Below are positions 1 through 9,960 of a stretch of DNA of 64,000 nucleotides, in pieces (the stretch's first letter is position 1; every line of letters begins with the position of its first letter). The position numbers and the translations under genes were made by a program. Origin of the DNA: Stenopsyche tienmushanensis (Eukaryota > Arthropoda > Insecta > Trichoptera > Stenopsychidae). Where the stretch lies: contig WACJ01000046.1 in the NCBI GenBank assembly GCA_008973525.1, positions 558,001-622,000 on the forward strand, read 5' to 3'. The notes under the pieces are model-generated. The model did no database searches, was not told the origin of the DNA, and saw only the letters and a list, made by a program, of their open reading frames with translations.

Positions 1-429
1 TGCTTAATATTTTCATTAAAATTACGATATAATATCCGATATTAGCTTCTAGGGCTCTGATCTCTTTCAAATTTATAAGAACATCTTATTGAGTACCGTG
101 ACTCTGATCCGACATGGATTGGTAAGAATTGAAGTAGAGGGGGGGGGGGGTTATCAAAAAAGCGACCAATTTAAGATTTGCCCCAAAGATTTGGGAAGAA
201 AAACGAACGAAGTCTAATCTCAAATAATCCTGCTGATTTATTTTGAGCCGTTTCGATCCGTACCGTGACAAAAGCGCGGCAGTTACTTGTTAAGACTTAT
301 TTAACTTTACTTTTGTAAAAAGGACGATTTTTTCGTTTCGCAGAATACTACAGGTTTTTGAATTTAGTTTGTTAATGTCGATATATATCCGCCTTTGTGA
401 TTCACTATGAAAATAAAAGATTTTTGTAC
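1..429. other. Intron of the Dpr gene (partial), with a poly-G run
   Basis: Intron between exon 3 and the next exon, which lies outside the window. No YxC Ig F-strand motif is visible here on the minus strand. It contains a run of twelve G at 139-150, unusual in this AT-rich background. Confidence 0.6.
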
Positions 430-573
430 CTGGAGATTCCAGGTGTCCGTTTCTTTGGTAAAGAAAGCGGTGAATCTTTCATCGGCTATGAACGTGTATC
501 GGTCCACGGTGAGTATATGGGAATCCATTTGTCTTATAAAAGACATTAGCTTCCTTTCATCCATGTCTTTGAT
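430..573 (-). CDS. dpr-like: Dpr-family cell-surface protein, exon 3 (Ig domain 1, C to E strands)
   Basis: Coding exon of 144 nt (48 codons, phase 0 at both ends). On the minus strand it is preceded by a pyrimidine-rich tract ending in TAG at 574-576 and followed by a GTACAA donor at 424-429. It encodes the middle of an immunoglobulin domain: a C strand reading SFIRQ, then HILTVDRYTFIADERF, and an E-strand DTWNLQ. That layout (HILTV, T(F/Y)xxDERF, TWxLQ) is the hallmark of Drosophila Dpr proteins, neuronal surface molecules that bind DIP partners for synaptic matching. The usual core Trp of the Ig C strand is Phe here; from memory some Dpr paralogues (perhaps dpr16/dpr17) share this, but the paralogue is not settled. 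The next exon, with the second Ig cysteine, is outside the window to the left. Confidence 0.9.
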
Positions 574-1682
574 CTACAATAAAAAATACATGAAATCCTT
601 AATTGATAAACAAGACCATATTCAATTGTTAGAGTAATCATGAGTCTCAAGAATGGTCGTTTTAAAAATCAAACGTACAATTTATACGACAATAATACCA
701 AATCAATAAATATTATAGCGATTAAAAATAAATTTTGCCTGAAAATAATCAGACTCAAGCATTATTAATTTATAAGTATGCGTACATTAAATATTTGCAA
801 CCAAATTTATATCAAAGAATATTAAAGCATCGGATTAGTATTGAATTTTGCTTCCGACGGAAGGATATAATTTTTAAGCATTTACATTGGCTATAAAGTA
901 TTATTTGCAAAGATCTATTATTTAAAATATATATATAAAATGTATTAATTTGAATTTATACATTAGATCAAACATTTGGTATTAAGATTCACACTATTTT
1001 CAGTAAATAGTCAATGGATATATTAATGATATAACTCTCCAAATATATATTTATTAAATCTCTCATACGAGGCGTAGAGTTAGATATAATAATTTAATGT
1101 CCTGTAATTCCAATCATATTCGATTGCGGATATCAAAAACGCGTTACTCAAGTATTTCAGTGCCCTCAATGAAGGATCTAATTAAAGTCTCAACACTAAT
1201 TCACGCAAAACCACATCTCCAATAATTTTGCTCGTAAGAATCGTATAGTTTTATGGCAGTTGCTTGAAATAATTGCTATTTCGTAGTTTATTGCCGGATA
1301 TGATGAGGTTAACTATGAGAACGTAAGAGGGTGGTTTGAGAGTGGTTTTATTACAGCACCGACTTGATTGGAAACGATTAAAGATCGGATTTTATAAAGA
1401 TTGTTATGAAAATTATCATTCATTTTTGATGACCGCCATAAAATATGATGGCATTTAATGCGGTCCTCTCGCGAATAAGCCTAAGGTTTTATGCATCGTT
1501 TGAATTTATCTATGTTTTCCAATTTTCCCGAGTCATTATTGCGACGAAAAAATGGAGACGACCTAATTTTATGGCTCCATAAACGAAATGTTTAAGGATC
1601 GATGTATCGGCGGATGGATTAAAAAATAGTCATTTAAAGGATTATTTATATTTGTTATTTCGAATGTATTTGAAAAGCTCAC
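574..1682 (-). other. Intron between Dpr exons 2 and 3
   Basis: GT-AG intron of 1,109 bp, phase 0 (GTGAGC donor at the right end, TTGTAG acceptor at the left end on the minus strand). AT-rich; I see no further feature in it. Confidence 0.85.
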
Positions 1683-1816
1683 CTTGCAGGGTAAATATGC
1701 GGTTGAACCGGATTGAACCGTGATATTGGTCGGAGTGTTCGGATCAAAGGACGGGGTGGAATTTTCTTTTGATGGTTTTTGCTTCTGCTTTTTAATGTCA
1801 TTACTAGAGAGGGTCA
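1683..1816 (-). CDS. dpr-like: Dpr-family cell-surface protein, exon 2 (linker and start of Ig domain 1)
   Basis: Coding exon of 134 nt: two bases completing a split codon, then 44 codons. The acceptor AG is at 1817-1818 after a T-rich tract, and the donor GTGAGC at 1677-1682 is close to consensus. It encodes a Lys/Gln-rich linker, then FDPNTPTNITVQ and SGSTAYLPCK. The second part is the A/B-strand region of a Dpr first Ig domain, with the B-strand cysteine in LPCK. NST and NIT are potential N-glycosylation sites, suiting an extracellular protein. The upstream exon ends with one base (C) of a codon and this one starts with TG, so the junction reads CTG (Leu) and phases match. The intron to exon 3 (574-1682) is 1,109 bp and phase 0. 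Confidence 0.9.
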
Positions 1817-1894
1817 CTAAAAATATAAATTATTATTTGAGTATCTACTTTTTTTTGAATAAAATTATAGCTTTTATCGGGTTGTTATACGTAC

Positions 1895-1986
1895 GAGTGA
1901 TCAAATTTGATAGTACAAGAATCCATACAGTGAATACGAATAAGCTATACGCAGCGTATTGGAATATTGAAGTTTTCATCTTGTAT
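1895..1986 (-). CDS. dpr-like: Dpr-family cell-surface protein, exon 1 of the coding region (signal peptide)
   Basis: Exon of 92 nt: seven untranslated bases, ATG at 1979-1977, 28 codons, and one base of codon 29. It encodes MKTSIFQYAA then a hydrophobic run YSLFVFTVWILVLSNLI, a good secretory signal peptide as needed upstream of an Ig domain. The donor GTACGT (1889-1894) leaves phase 1, exactly the phase exon 2 needs; the intron between them is only 78 bp (1817-1894). A polypyrimidine tract and CAG just upstream (AG at 1987-1988) indicate a separate 5'-UTR exon at higher coordinates. The frame is also open a little further upstream, but the acceptor and signal peptide favour this ATG. No homology supports this exon on its own; it rests on phase, splice sites and hydrophobicity. 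Confidence 0.72.
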
Positions 1987-2818
1987 CTGAAAAAAATATG
2001 TGTTTTAATACATGGTTTATAAAAATAAATTAGTTTTAAGAATACAATCAATAACTTACAAATTAAAAAATATTTTTAATAATCACCAAAAAATCACATT
2101 AAATTCATATTAAATGGTTATCATACAATTGAACATAAAAACACTATGTCACTTTATTCATAGAGAAAAAATACGATTTAAAAAGTTTCACAATAAAAAC
2201 TTTCTCAAACGATTGATTAAATTTTTTATCACTAAAAAAACATATTTTTTTACTTTATTTTACTTCTTAATGACGTAAAGGATTGATCAATAGATTGTCG
2301 ATAAGAAATAAGCCGAAGATTAAGTAAGAAATGGGGAAAGTTTGATGTGTGATTTAAGTAGCATCACTCTCGTTTTCAGGCCACATTCCGTAGCGAGCGT
2401 TCGCCGTCCGGACGTCAACTGAAAGCCTTCGTAGAGAGGCTTTCACGTTATAGACCCCATAGAAAATGGGGATGCGCACTATGCGTAATAGAACTGCACC
2501 CTATTACCACACGTATATATATACACACGCAGGCGCAAATTGTGGGAAATTGTAAATTATGGTAAGTGATCGTAAATTAGGGAAAAATTGACTGTCACCC
2601 AATATTACCCAGCGCCTTCGTATCTTCTTAATTTTTTTGAGAACGGTCTGCACTGAATGTGATGAATATTTTTGGACCCACAAATCTGCTATATGTAAAT
2701 ATATCTTATTATATTTTTATCAACTATACGTTTTAATTTATTTTTTCAATGAACAATATTCAAATACATATTTATTATAAATGCTATAATAATATCAATA
2801 ATTCATCATCACTTGCAC
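1987..2818. other. Upstream non-coding DNA with a GC-richer island and hairpin
   Basis: Immediately upstream of the Dpr start exon. AT-rich up to about 2330, then a GC-richer stretch to about 2640. Within it TGAAAGCC (2420-2427) and GGCTTTCA (2438-2445) form a perfect 8-bp stem with a 10-nt loop. No coding signal. A regulatory role is only a possibility. Confidence 0.35.
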
Positions 2819-2822
2819 TTAA

Positions 2823-3454
2823 GGGACGTTTCTATTATTTTGGGCCTAAAAGAGATCGATCATTAAACATTTTTTTATGCAAAAAGTATTAAATATAGAA
2901 TGTTGAACATAAATATATTTTTTTAAAGTTTGACAAAGAATAGAATTGGGAAGTGAGAGAAGCCGTGTATGTCGTTGGACGAGCGATTTCATTCTTCACC
3001 ATGGAAGTTCTGGACAGGTGGTTTGTAGTAAAAAACTTAAACAAAATTAGGAAGTGACATTAAAAAAAATAAAAAATGGTGAGCGATTGAAGAAAAATGT
3101 ATGTTTTTATCAACTTTTTTGTAGTTTTTTGGTCATTAAAAAAAAACGGTTGAATATATTTGGATAATTTTAGTCTATACGATGAAGACGTTTATTATAC
3201 ACGTGTCTACCAAATTTTATAAATAATTCTTATCTAGGATGTATGGGAGCACTTCCATGAGCTTGGAAAAAATAGTTTCGATAAAAACACGCTTAAAGTT
3301 TCGGCTCTCCTCAGCTTCTCCTCATCGGCCTATAATTTTGCGAATTTTATTTATATCGACTTGAAATTTACTGAACGTATTCTTAAATATTGGTTCTTTC
3401 AGATACACGAATAAAAAAAATATATTTTTTTAACCTACAAGATAGAAACGTTCC
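2823..3454 (+). mobile_element. TTAA-flanked MITE, copy A
   Basis: A 632-bp non-coding element bounded by TTAA at 2819-2822 and 3455-3458. Its terminal inverted repeats are GGGACGTTTCTA on the left and TAGAAACGTTCC on the right. TTAA target duplications are typical of piggyBac and Kolobok elements. A diverged copy of the same sequence lies in inverted orientation at 6809-7280, which shows this is an interspersed repeat. No transposase reading frame. Confidence 0.82.
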
Positions 3455-3458
3455 TTAA

Positions 3459-6400
3459 ACCTATTTCTTATTCAACTCCATAAAATACTAAGAATACATA
3501 TTGGGAGAAAATCTAGATTTTTTTTAAAAATATCATAATCTCTAAATCAAATTTATAATGTTGTTTATATAATAGTTGGTATAGTATAAACGGTCCAATA
3601 AAGAAATGTCTTTAGATGAACATGCATATTTATTAAAAATTATCATTAATGAATGTTCATTTCTAATGATACATTTACAAAAGCAATTGCATACATATTA
3701 TATTATTCAATACTGTAAATTATCCCACTTTTTACATTGTTTTTTGATATTTTAATCATTAACATCTATAGCAAAACCGTAGACAACCTTAAAAAATGAT
3801 GAATTTGTATGCGAAAGTCGATTAATGGCAATATGGACAATAAAAAAGGAACCTCAAAATAAGGATATTTCAGGTAGGTTTATATTTGTATGTACAAAAT
3901 GCATAAAAATTATTCATCTTGACTCGAAAAGATATTTTTTTTGTGTAAGCTTTTATCAGTTATAAGTAGTCGATAAATAATATTTAAATAACATTTTATT
4001 TACATGTAAAATTGGTGATATCTATACACAGAATTTTAAATAAATATGCTTAAGTCGAAATACAGTTAATCATGTTGTGTATAAAACTAAATTTATCGCT
4101 TGTAGGTTATCATCACTGCTAATATCCATAAAAGTATTGGATTCTTAAATTTGTAAAAAATGTGTGATTGCTTACTGCATGAAAATCCTTATGTACTTAT
4201 ATTTCATGATAGAGAGCTAATTACTTTTGTAATTCGCTTTTGAATTATAAAATTCATCAGAAGAAAATCATCATCTGTGTAAAGATGTGGCATAAAAGTA
4301 TCGTTTCGTATGAGGGCCGATTGTATTTTATAATAACGTAAATACAGCGTCAATCGAGGTTTTAATTTAAAAATCTTATGCTGTAAATATTAAACCTGCT
4401 TATCTAAATAATTTTTCATTATTCTACGATAATTAATCATGATATGGTGGCAGTCCAACCAAGGTAGATGGAATAAAAATTCAGCCTATGTCAAGTATAT
4501 AAATGAGATTATATTATATATTTGCAGTATTTTTATTATATTTATTAATATTTTAACATTATTGAAAATATATAAAATTAACTAATATTTAATGGAAATT
4601 CGTTAATATTTCGAAAAATATTTTTTAGGTACCCTCTTAATACAAAGGGCGTAAAACATATTTTTGATTTAAATAGAAAATTAATTACAATATATATTAT
4701 AAAAAAGCTAGCAAAAACATTCATTTTGAACTTGATTTAATTAAAACTCTGGAGACAATTTATATGAGCTATGATGGGGCTTTGTATTATTAGACATCGT
4801 AACATTGAATAGGGGACAAATCTTAGTAATTACATTTTTCCTTATTAAATATTTTTATGCAAATCTGTAAATAAATAATAAACATATTAAATTTGATGTT
4901 TTATTCTAACTAATTTAACGCCAAATCTTTCGTTTTCATATGTTAACATTCGCCAATTTGACGGACGAAAGAGAAATCACATATTCTTGAATTATTTAGT
5001 TTTTAATAATAAATAAAACGTTTATATGGTTTTCATAGCGTTCATATGCTTTTAAAATGTGGTCACAAAGTTGAAGAACACTTGAAGAGGTCACCGGCAA
5101 GATGCAGTAAATTTGCGCGCCATTTGGTCAACCACATTCACTTCGAAGTTAGCCTTATTACAAAATGTAACAGTTTCTGTAGTTATCATATTTTTAATTT
5201 TTTATCTATGCACTTATTCGATATATTGAGATCCATTATATAAATTGGTTTTTGGGGTTTCAATTTATTTGACCGAATTGTCTAAATCCAAGTTGTTCAT
5301 CAAGTATTGTAGAATACTGCTACAAAAATAATCTGTTGTTATATTCTTATTTCGTTACAAATTTCTATACGATTTATTTGTAAAACATTAATTCACTAAT
5401 ATATTTATTTTTAAAATTACTACCGCTCATAACATCTTCTTTACTTGCCAAATTTATTTTTCTTATTAAGTTGCCTTATTCGTCAGATCTAGCAAATTAA
5501 GATAATTGTGGATCCAAATTATTTTTTTTTGCTACGATCTAAATTTGAACCAGAATCATTTTAAAAAATAACCCAGAATTTATCTCTTTTATATTTATTA
5601 TTAAACTAATTATTTCATAAATAAGGCATATTTACTATAATAAATACTCGCTTAACGATTTTCGTCAAATTGACATATATTCTAAGATATATATAAAATA
5701 ACTATATAAAGAATTTCCGATGTAAATTCTAAGAAAAAAAAATTAATGCTTTTCCTTATATCCATATTTACAACAAACAAAGTATTCGTAGCATTTTCTT
5801 AACACCTTTGACATATAAATAATTACGCTTTGCGGGAAAAAATACGTACAAATAATTTATATTCGATAAGCATATGCTTACATCACATGACGGAGCTTAA
5901 AATAAGTTCAAAGTTCAGAGCTTATTTGAAGAGCTTCGTGCCCTCGCGCTGCCGTACATCTTCTCAACCATAAAATTAAATTATATGTATCTATAAGAAT
6001 AAAACCTATTAAAATGTGGTACGAGTAAAGCCTTTACATCTGAAATTTCCCACGATGAATATAGGTGAGGACGTTTACGGCCTGAAAAGGTAATTACAAT
6101 TCGTCTAGCCAAATTTTACGAGTTACGCCAGTTTTTCTCCGGAGATATGTTCGTATATAACACGCTTTAAAAATATTTTCCGAAATGTAAAACAACACAG
6201 GGTCAAACTGATTTATTTATTCATTAAGATAACTCAAAGTATACTAAAACACGAGTAATACCTTTGAAAACCCATATACTTTGATATTCATCATACAAAT
6301 TTTGCATGTTGTAAATAAAAGCACTTCTTATATTTCTGACGAGCACAAATGTAATCTGCTTGAAAATACATGGTTCATTTTAAAAGTCATAAGAAAATTT

Positions 6401-6804
6401 TAAATAATACAGAAAGCATTAATGTATTCATCTGATAAACGAAAGCAGCCATTTTCCTGCAGGGAACAAAAGGAAATCCTGGGTCAACTTTACATTACAA
6501 ACGTTATTAAGCTTTGAAGCTGGAGATGTTTGAACAAATGATCCCAGTAATGGACATTATTAATTTATTTGTGAAACGAGGATCTTACACAATCTTGACG
6601 CTGAAACGTCGATCCATTGTCTCAAACAAAATTATTTTATGCAAATATATTAGTTTAATACTCAAGAACTCCACGGAAAATGGATCAATAAAAATTAATA
6701 TTGTTGTGCGGAACAACGAAGATGCGTTTGAAAAATATTTGATTTATAAAATTTTAAATTTAAATTCAATGGTCAATATTATCAAAATAATTGAATACCT
6801 GAAC
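3459..6804. other. AT-rich spacer between the two inverted MITEs
   Basis: About 3.3 kb with no recognisable gene or transposon. Short frames here look like chance. A small GC-richer patch lies near 5880-6180. Confidence 0.5.
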
Positions 6805-6808
6805 TTGA

Positions 6809-7280
6809 AGTACAATAATTTCTACCTAGTTGGTTCAAAAAAAATTTTTCTTCGTGTATCAGAAAAAACCAATATTTAAAAATTTGTTCAGTAAATTTTG
6901 AGTCGATAGAAATGAAATTCGCAAAGTTATAAACGCGTTTTTCTCGAAACTATTTTATCCAAGCTCATGGATGTGGTCCCACACGCCCTAGATTTTTTTG
7001 TTTTTACGTTTTTTTTACGTGTTTAAACGTTTTTATCTTATAGACTACAATTATTTAACCGTTTTTTTAATAAATAAAAAAACTACCAAAAAGTCGGTAA
7101 AAATACACATTTTTCTTCAATCGCTATTTTTTAATATTTATTCCTAATTATAGTCTATACTATACAAGATATTATACAAAGTAAAAATATGTTTAATTTT
7201 TTTGCTGCAAACCGCTTTTCCAAGACTTAGGACTTGCTTGGTGAAGAATGTAATTGCTCGTAGTAATGTAGAAACGTCCC
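6809..7280 (-). mobile_element. TTAA-type MITE, copy B (inverted relative to copy A)
   Basis: About 472 bp, matching copy A in reverse orientation over most of its length. Shared stretches include the block around CGATTGAAGAAAAATGT, the CCATGAGCTTGGA block and the block next to the GATACACGAA region. The right end reads TAGAAACGTCCC followed by TTGA; the left end is degraded but also follows a TTGA (6805-6808). Either both TTAA sites mutated or the original target was TTGA. It is shorter than copy A, so internal deletions are likely. Confidence 0.75.
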
Positions 7281-7559
7281 TTGAATAATTACAATTTGCA
7301 TCATATTTTAAAGTTATATTTTTTCAATAAAGCTAATTTTATTATTAATATGGTAATGTTATACTCAGTCCATTGCAAAACAATGATCTATTAAATGTTC
7401 ATGGAAATTTTGAGTAAAGAGAACACATTCATATCATCTCTAGTGTGAGGATATTTTTTTCAGATCAATACTATTTTGAATTTTAATGAAGAAATACTTG
7501 CGACAAATGTGTTGATTTTGCGGAATAAGACTTTCTGCACTACATGAAATGAATCCAGA

Positions 7560-7745
7560 TTTTGACATGAATTTTCTCTCGCATGTATGAAGACGTATCT
7601 GATGCTTAAGATCTCCTGCGTGAAGTTGATCTATAACTTTGACCGCAGGAATACGTGATTTTTCCGTTAGCTCCTTAGCGACCTCGACGCTTGGATCCTT
7701 TCTATTAGTAAAATAAAGATCTCGGCTAAGACGAGCGATTTTAAA
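7560..7745 (-). pseudogene. Possible Tc1-like transposase N-terminal fragment
   Basis: The minus strand reads an open stretch of 50-odd codons containing KDPSVEVAKELTEK, then VKVIDQLHAGDLKHQIR. This resembles the second helix-turn-helix of Tc1-family transposases (AxEIAxEL...TVxRRLHEAGLKxR). The catalytic domain expected downstream on the minus strand is absent; MITE copy B lies there instead. The match is to a family pattern only, so this is tentative. Confidence 0.35.
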
Positions 7746-8243
7746 CCACTACTTGACTATCTCATTCTTCTTTTTTAGGTCATTCATGATCCGATGTCGA
7801 ATGAACCCGCATGAGGCCAACCATATCGATGTGTACACGTGGAGTGGGGTAAAACCCAGGGGCTCTGTGGCTATGTGATTCTCACCCCTGATATACATTT
7901 TATTACATTAATATCCTTATTAATTCCACTATTATTTAATCTATAAGTTCTGCGTGAGAATCTTAATTGTATTACATATAAATAAAACTCAGACATATCT
8001 TCAAGTGCATAAAAAACTATTATGGTGACTTTTAAGAGCGTTTTCATCAAGATATGAGCATTTTTTAAATTCTAAGCGTTCCTACAGCAGCACAAATAAC
8101 AAACAGAAATTTTATTTGGACGTTTACTAATATATTACTGCTAGCACAATTGAGGCCTATTTTGCAGTTTTTGAGCACCATCACTGATATCATCGTGGCT
8201 TGCATATTAATCAGATGAGGGTAAGAGAAGCGATCTAATTATA
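7746..8243. other. Non-coding stretch, no gene recognised
   Basis: Contains a pyrimidine tract ending in TAG near 7779 on the plus strand, followed by 33 open codons. I do not think this is sufficient to call an exon. Confidence 0.4.
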
Positions 8244-8352
8244 TTGGGTTGGTAACCCAATTTCTATTGATTTCTTGTCCTTCAAATTAGTAGGGTAGTT
8301 GAAAGTAGATCACAATTTGCTATGCTAAAGACACATTATCATACCAACACAA
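8244..8352. mobile_element. Mini-mariner (deletion-derivative MITE)
   Basis: About 109 bp bounded by TA dinucleotides (8242-8243 and 8353-8354). Ends are TTGGGTTGGTAACC on the left and, read inward from the right, TTGTGTTGGTAT. The TTGGGTTGG terminus recalls mariner inverted repeats of the mellifera type. No coding sequence. The first 15 or so bases also form a palindrome, so part of the symmetry could be local. Confidence 0.4.
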
Positions 8353-9529
8353 TATAACTTTGAATGTATACTTATCCATATTTAATACCAAAAAACCAAT
8401 TGCTTACATTCAAACGTTGTCGCCAACATTGAGTTGTATGCTTTCGATTTTAACATCTATGGATATTTACGTAGTTCAATTGTAATCGTAATATCGACCT
8501 ACATAAATTGGACATATTTATATTCTACAAAATAAACGTCCGATAATAATTATTGCATTTATATAAATAAAGAGAAAAAATATTTCTACAGTGAAATTTA
8601 TATGTCAAAACGTATGGGAGCTTGGAAATCAGTACGATTGCAGGGCAATATTTACCTTAATGCTAGCCAATGCGCATCTCAGAGCATTATTTGCGTTTCG
8701 TGCACTAAATTACACACATCTTCAAGGTGATAGCACAGTTTACACAACAATTCATGGGAATGTAAATTAATTTAAGTCGGAATAGTTTTACACATATAAT
8801 TTGTTCATATCAAAAATTGTATTTACAGTCTGAACAAACTTCAAGTTTTTAGTCCTTATGGTATTCTAAATGTGTAAAGTTTTATAAGACTATGCATAAT
8901 TTTGTACATTATAAATATACGAGTTGTCTGAATAGTGTAGTTGGAGCTTTTAGTCAGAATAATTACATAACGAGGAGAACTCGTTAAGACTATCTTAGAA
9001 TTACTTGTACAAAATTTTTTGTTAATTTATTTTTATGTTTGCATATTAGTGGAATCAAATTGTTGTTGAATATAAAAGTTTTTTCATATAAAATGAAAAT
9101 TATTATTATGAGAAAATTAAATTTTATTCCAGATTCCATCAAGCAACGGAATCTGGAGCAGTCTTCTCAATTAACATCGCTACAGCCCATCTCCGGTCCC
9201 ACACGCTCCTCTCCGATTTATTGAATAAACTGCACCATATTTACATGCCACACGCGATTGCATTGCAAATATGCAGTTGAATAATCTGATGCTATGGACT
9301 CAACCGGATTCATTTTGACGTGGAAGTATTCCATCTGCAATTTGATCGTCCTTCAAACGAGCCTTGTACGAAACAACCATACGTGGAAATATTTGCAAGT
9401 ACCATAACGAAACTCGTAAACTCAGCTCAAAATCACGATCTTTATATAACAACTTATTTTAACCTTTTATTTACACAAGTGATTCTATCACATTATTAAT
9501 ACACAATTCTTTCACTACAAATAAAGTCA
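8353..9529. other. AT-rich spacer
   Basis: About 1.2 kb without recognisable genes, RNAs or transposons. Confidence 0.5.
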
Positions 9530-9960
9530 TTTTTTTCTTCTGAAAAGCTCAGTTGGTATTTTGAATGATGTTATATTATTTTATTGAATATCTTCAAAAG
9601 AAGAAAATGTTCTATTATGAAGTGAACATTTAAAAGAATTGTATAGATAACAATCAGATGGTGAAATATCAGGTGAATGTGCTGAATGATGTTTTAAAAT
9701 TAAAATCTTTGATTCTTCCCAGAGATATCCTCGTTTGTGGCTTTGTATTATCTGGCTGCAAAATTCGTCTTTAGTTTTTCAATAAAACTGAAACTTTTTT
9801 AGCAAATCTGTCTTTAATGTAGCTAATTGAGTATTAAAAACTTCTGCTATAATAATTTGTCCAGGCTTAAGAAAGTCGTAATGAATCACTTCTATTAAGC
9901 ATTACACCCCCACTAAACGTAAAATAAATCCTTTCTAAAAGTTAATGATAGCCGAAGGAT
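9530..9960 (-). pseudogene. Mariner transposase fragment (catalytic core)
   Basis: Read on the minus strand across several frames. In order: VIHYDFLKPGQII (matching the mariner motif GVIHYELLKPGxT), then PDNTKPQTRISLGRIKDFNF near 9700-9757, then SPDISPSDCYLYNSF near 9640-9680 and a NRTFSSFEDIQ tail. The second and third catalytic aspartates of the mariner DD34D triad look preserved, but stops and frameshifts abolish the frame. The N-terminal DNA-binding half and terminal repeats were not found. In life such a protein catalyses cut-and-paste transposition into TA sites; this copy is dead. Confidence 0.72.

Noticed and set aside
407..637. Plus-strand 76-codon frame overlapping the Dpr exon
   Set aside because: It is antisense to exon 3 (430-573), whose minus-strand reading has Ig-domain features and splice sites.
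1720..2022. Plus-strand 100-codon frame
   Set aside because: Antisense shadow of Dpr exons at 1683-1816 and 1895-1986.
6514..6879. Plus-strand 121-codon frame
   Set aside because: AT-driven composition, no motif, and its end runs into MITE copy B.
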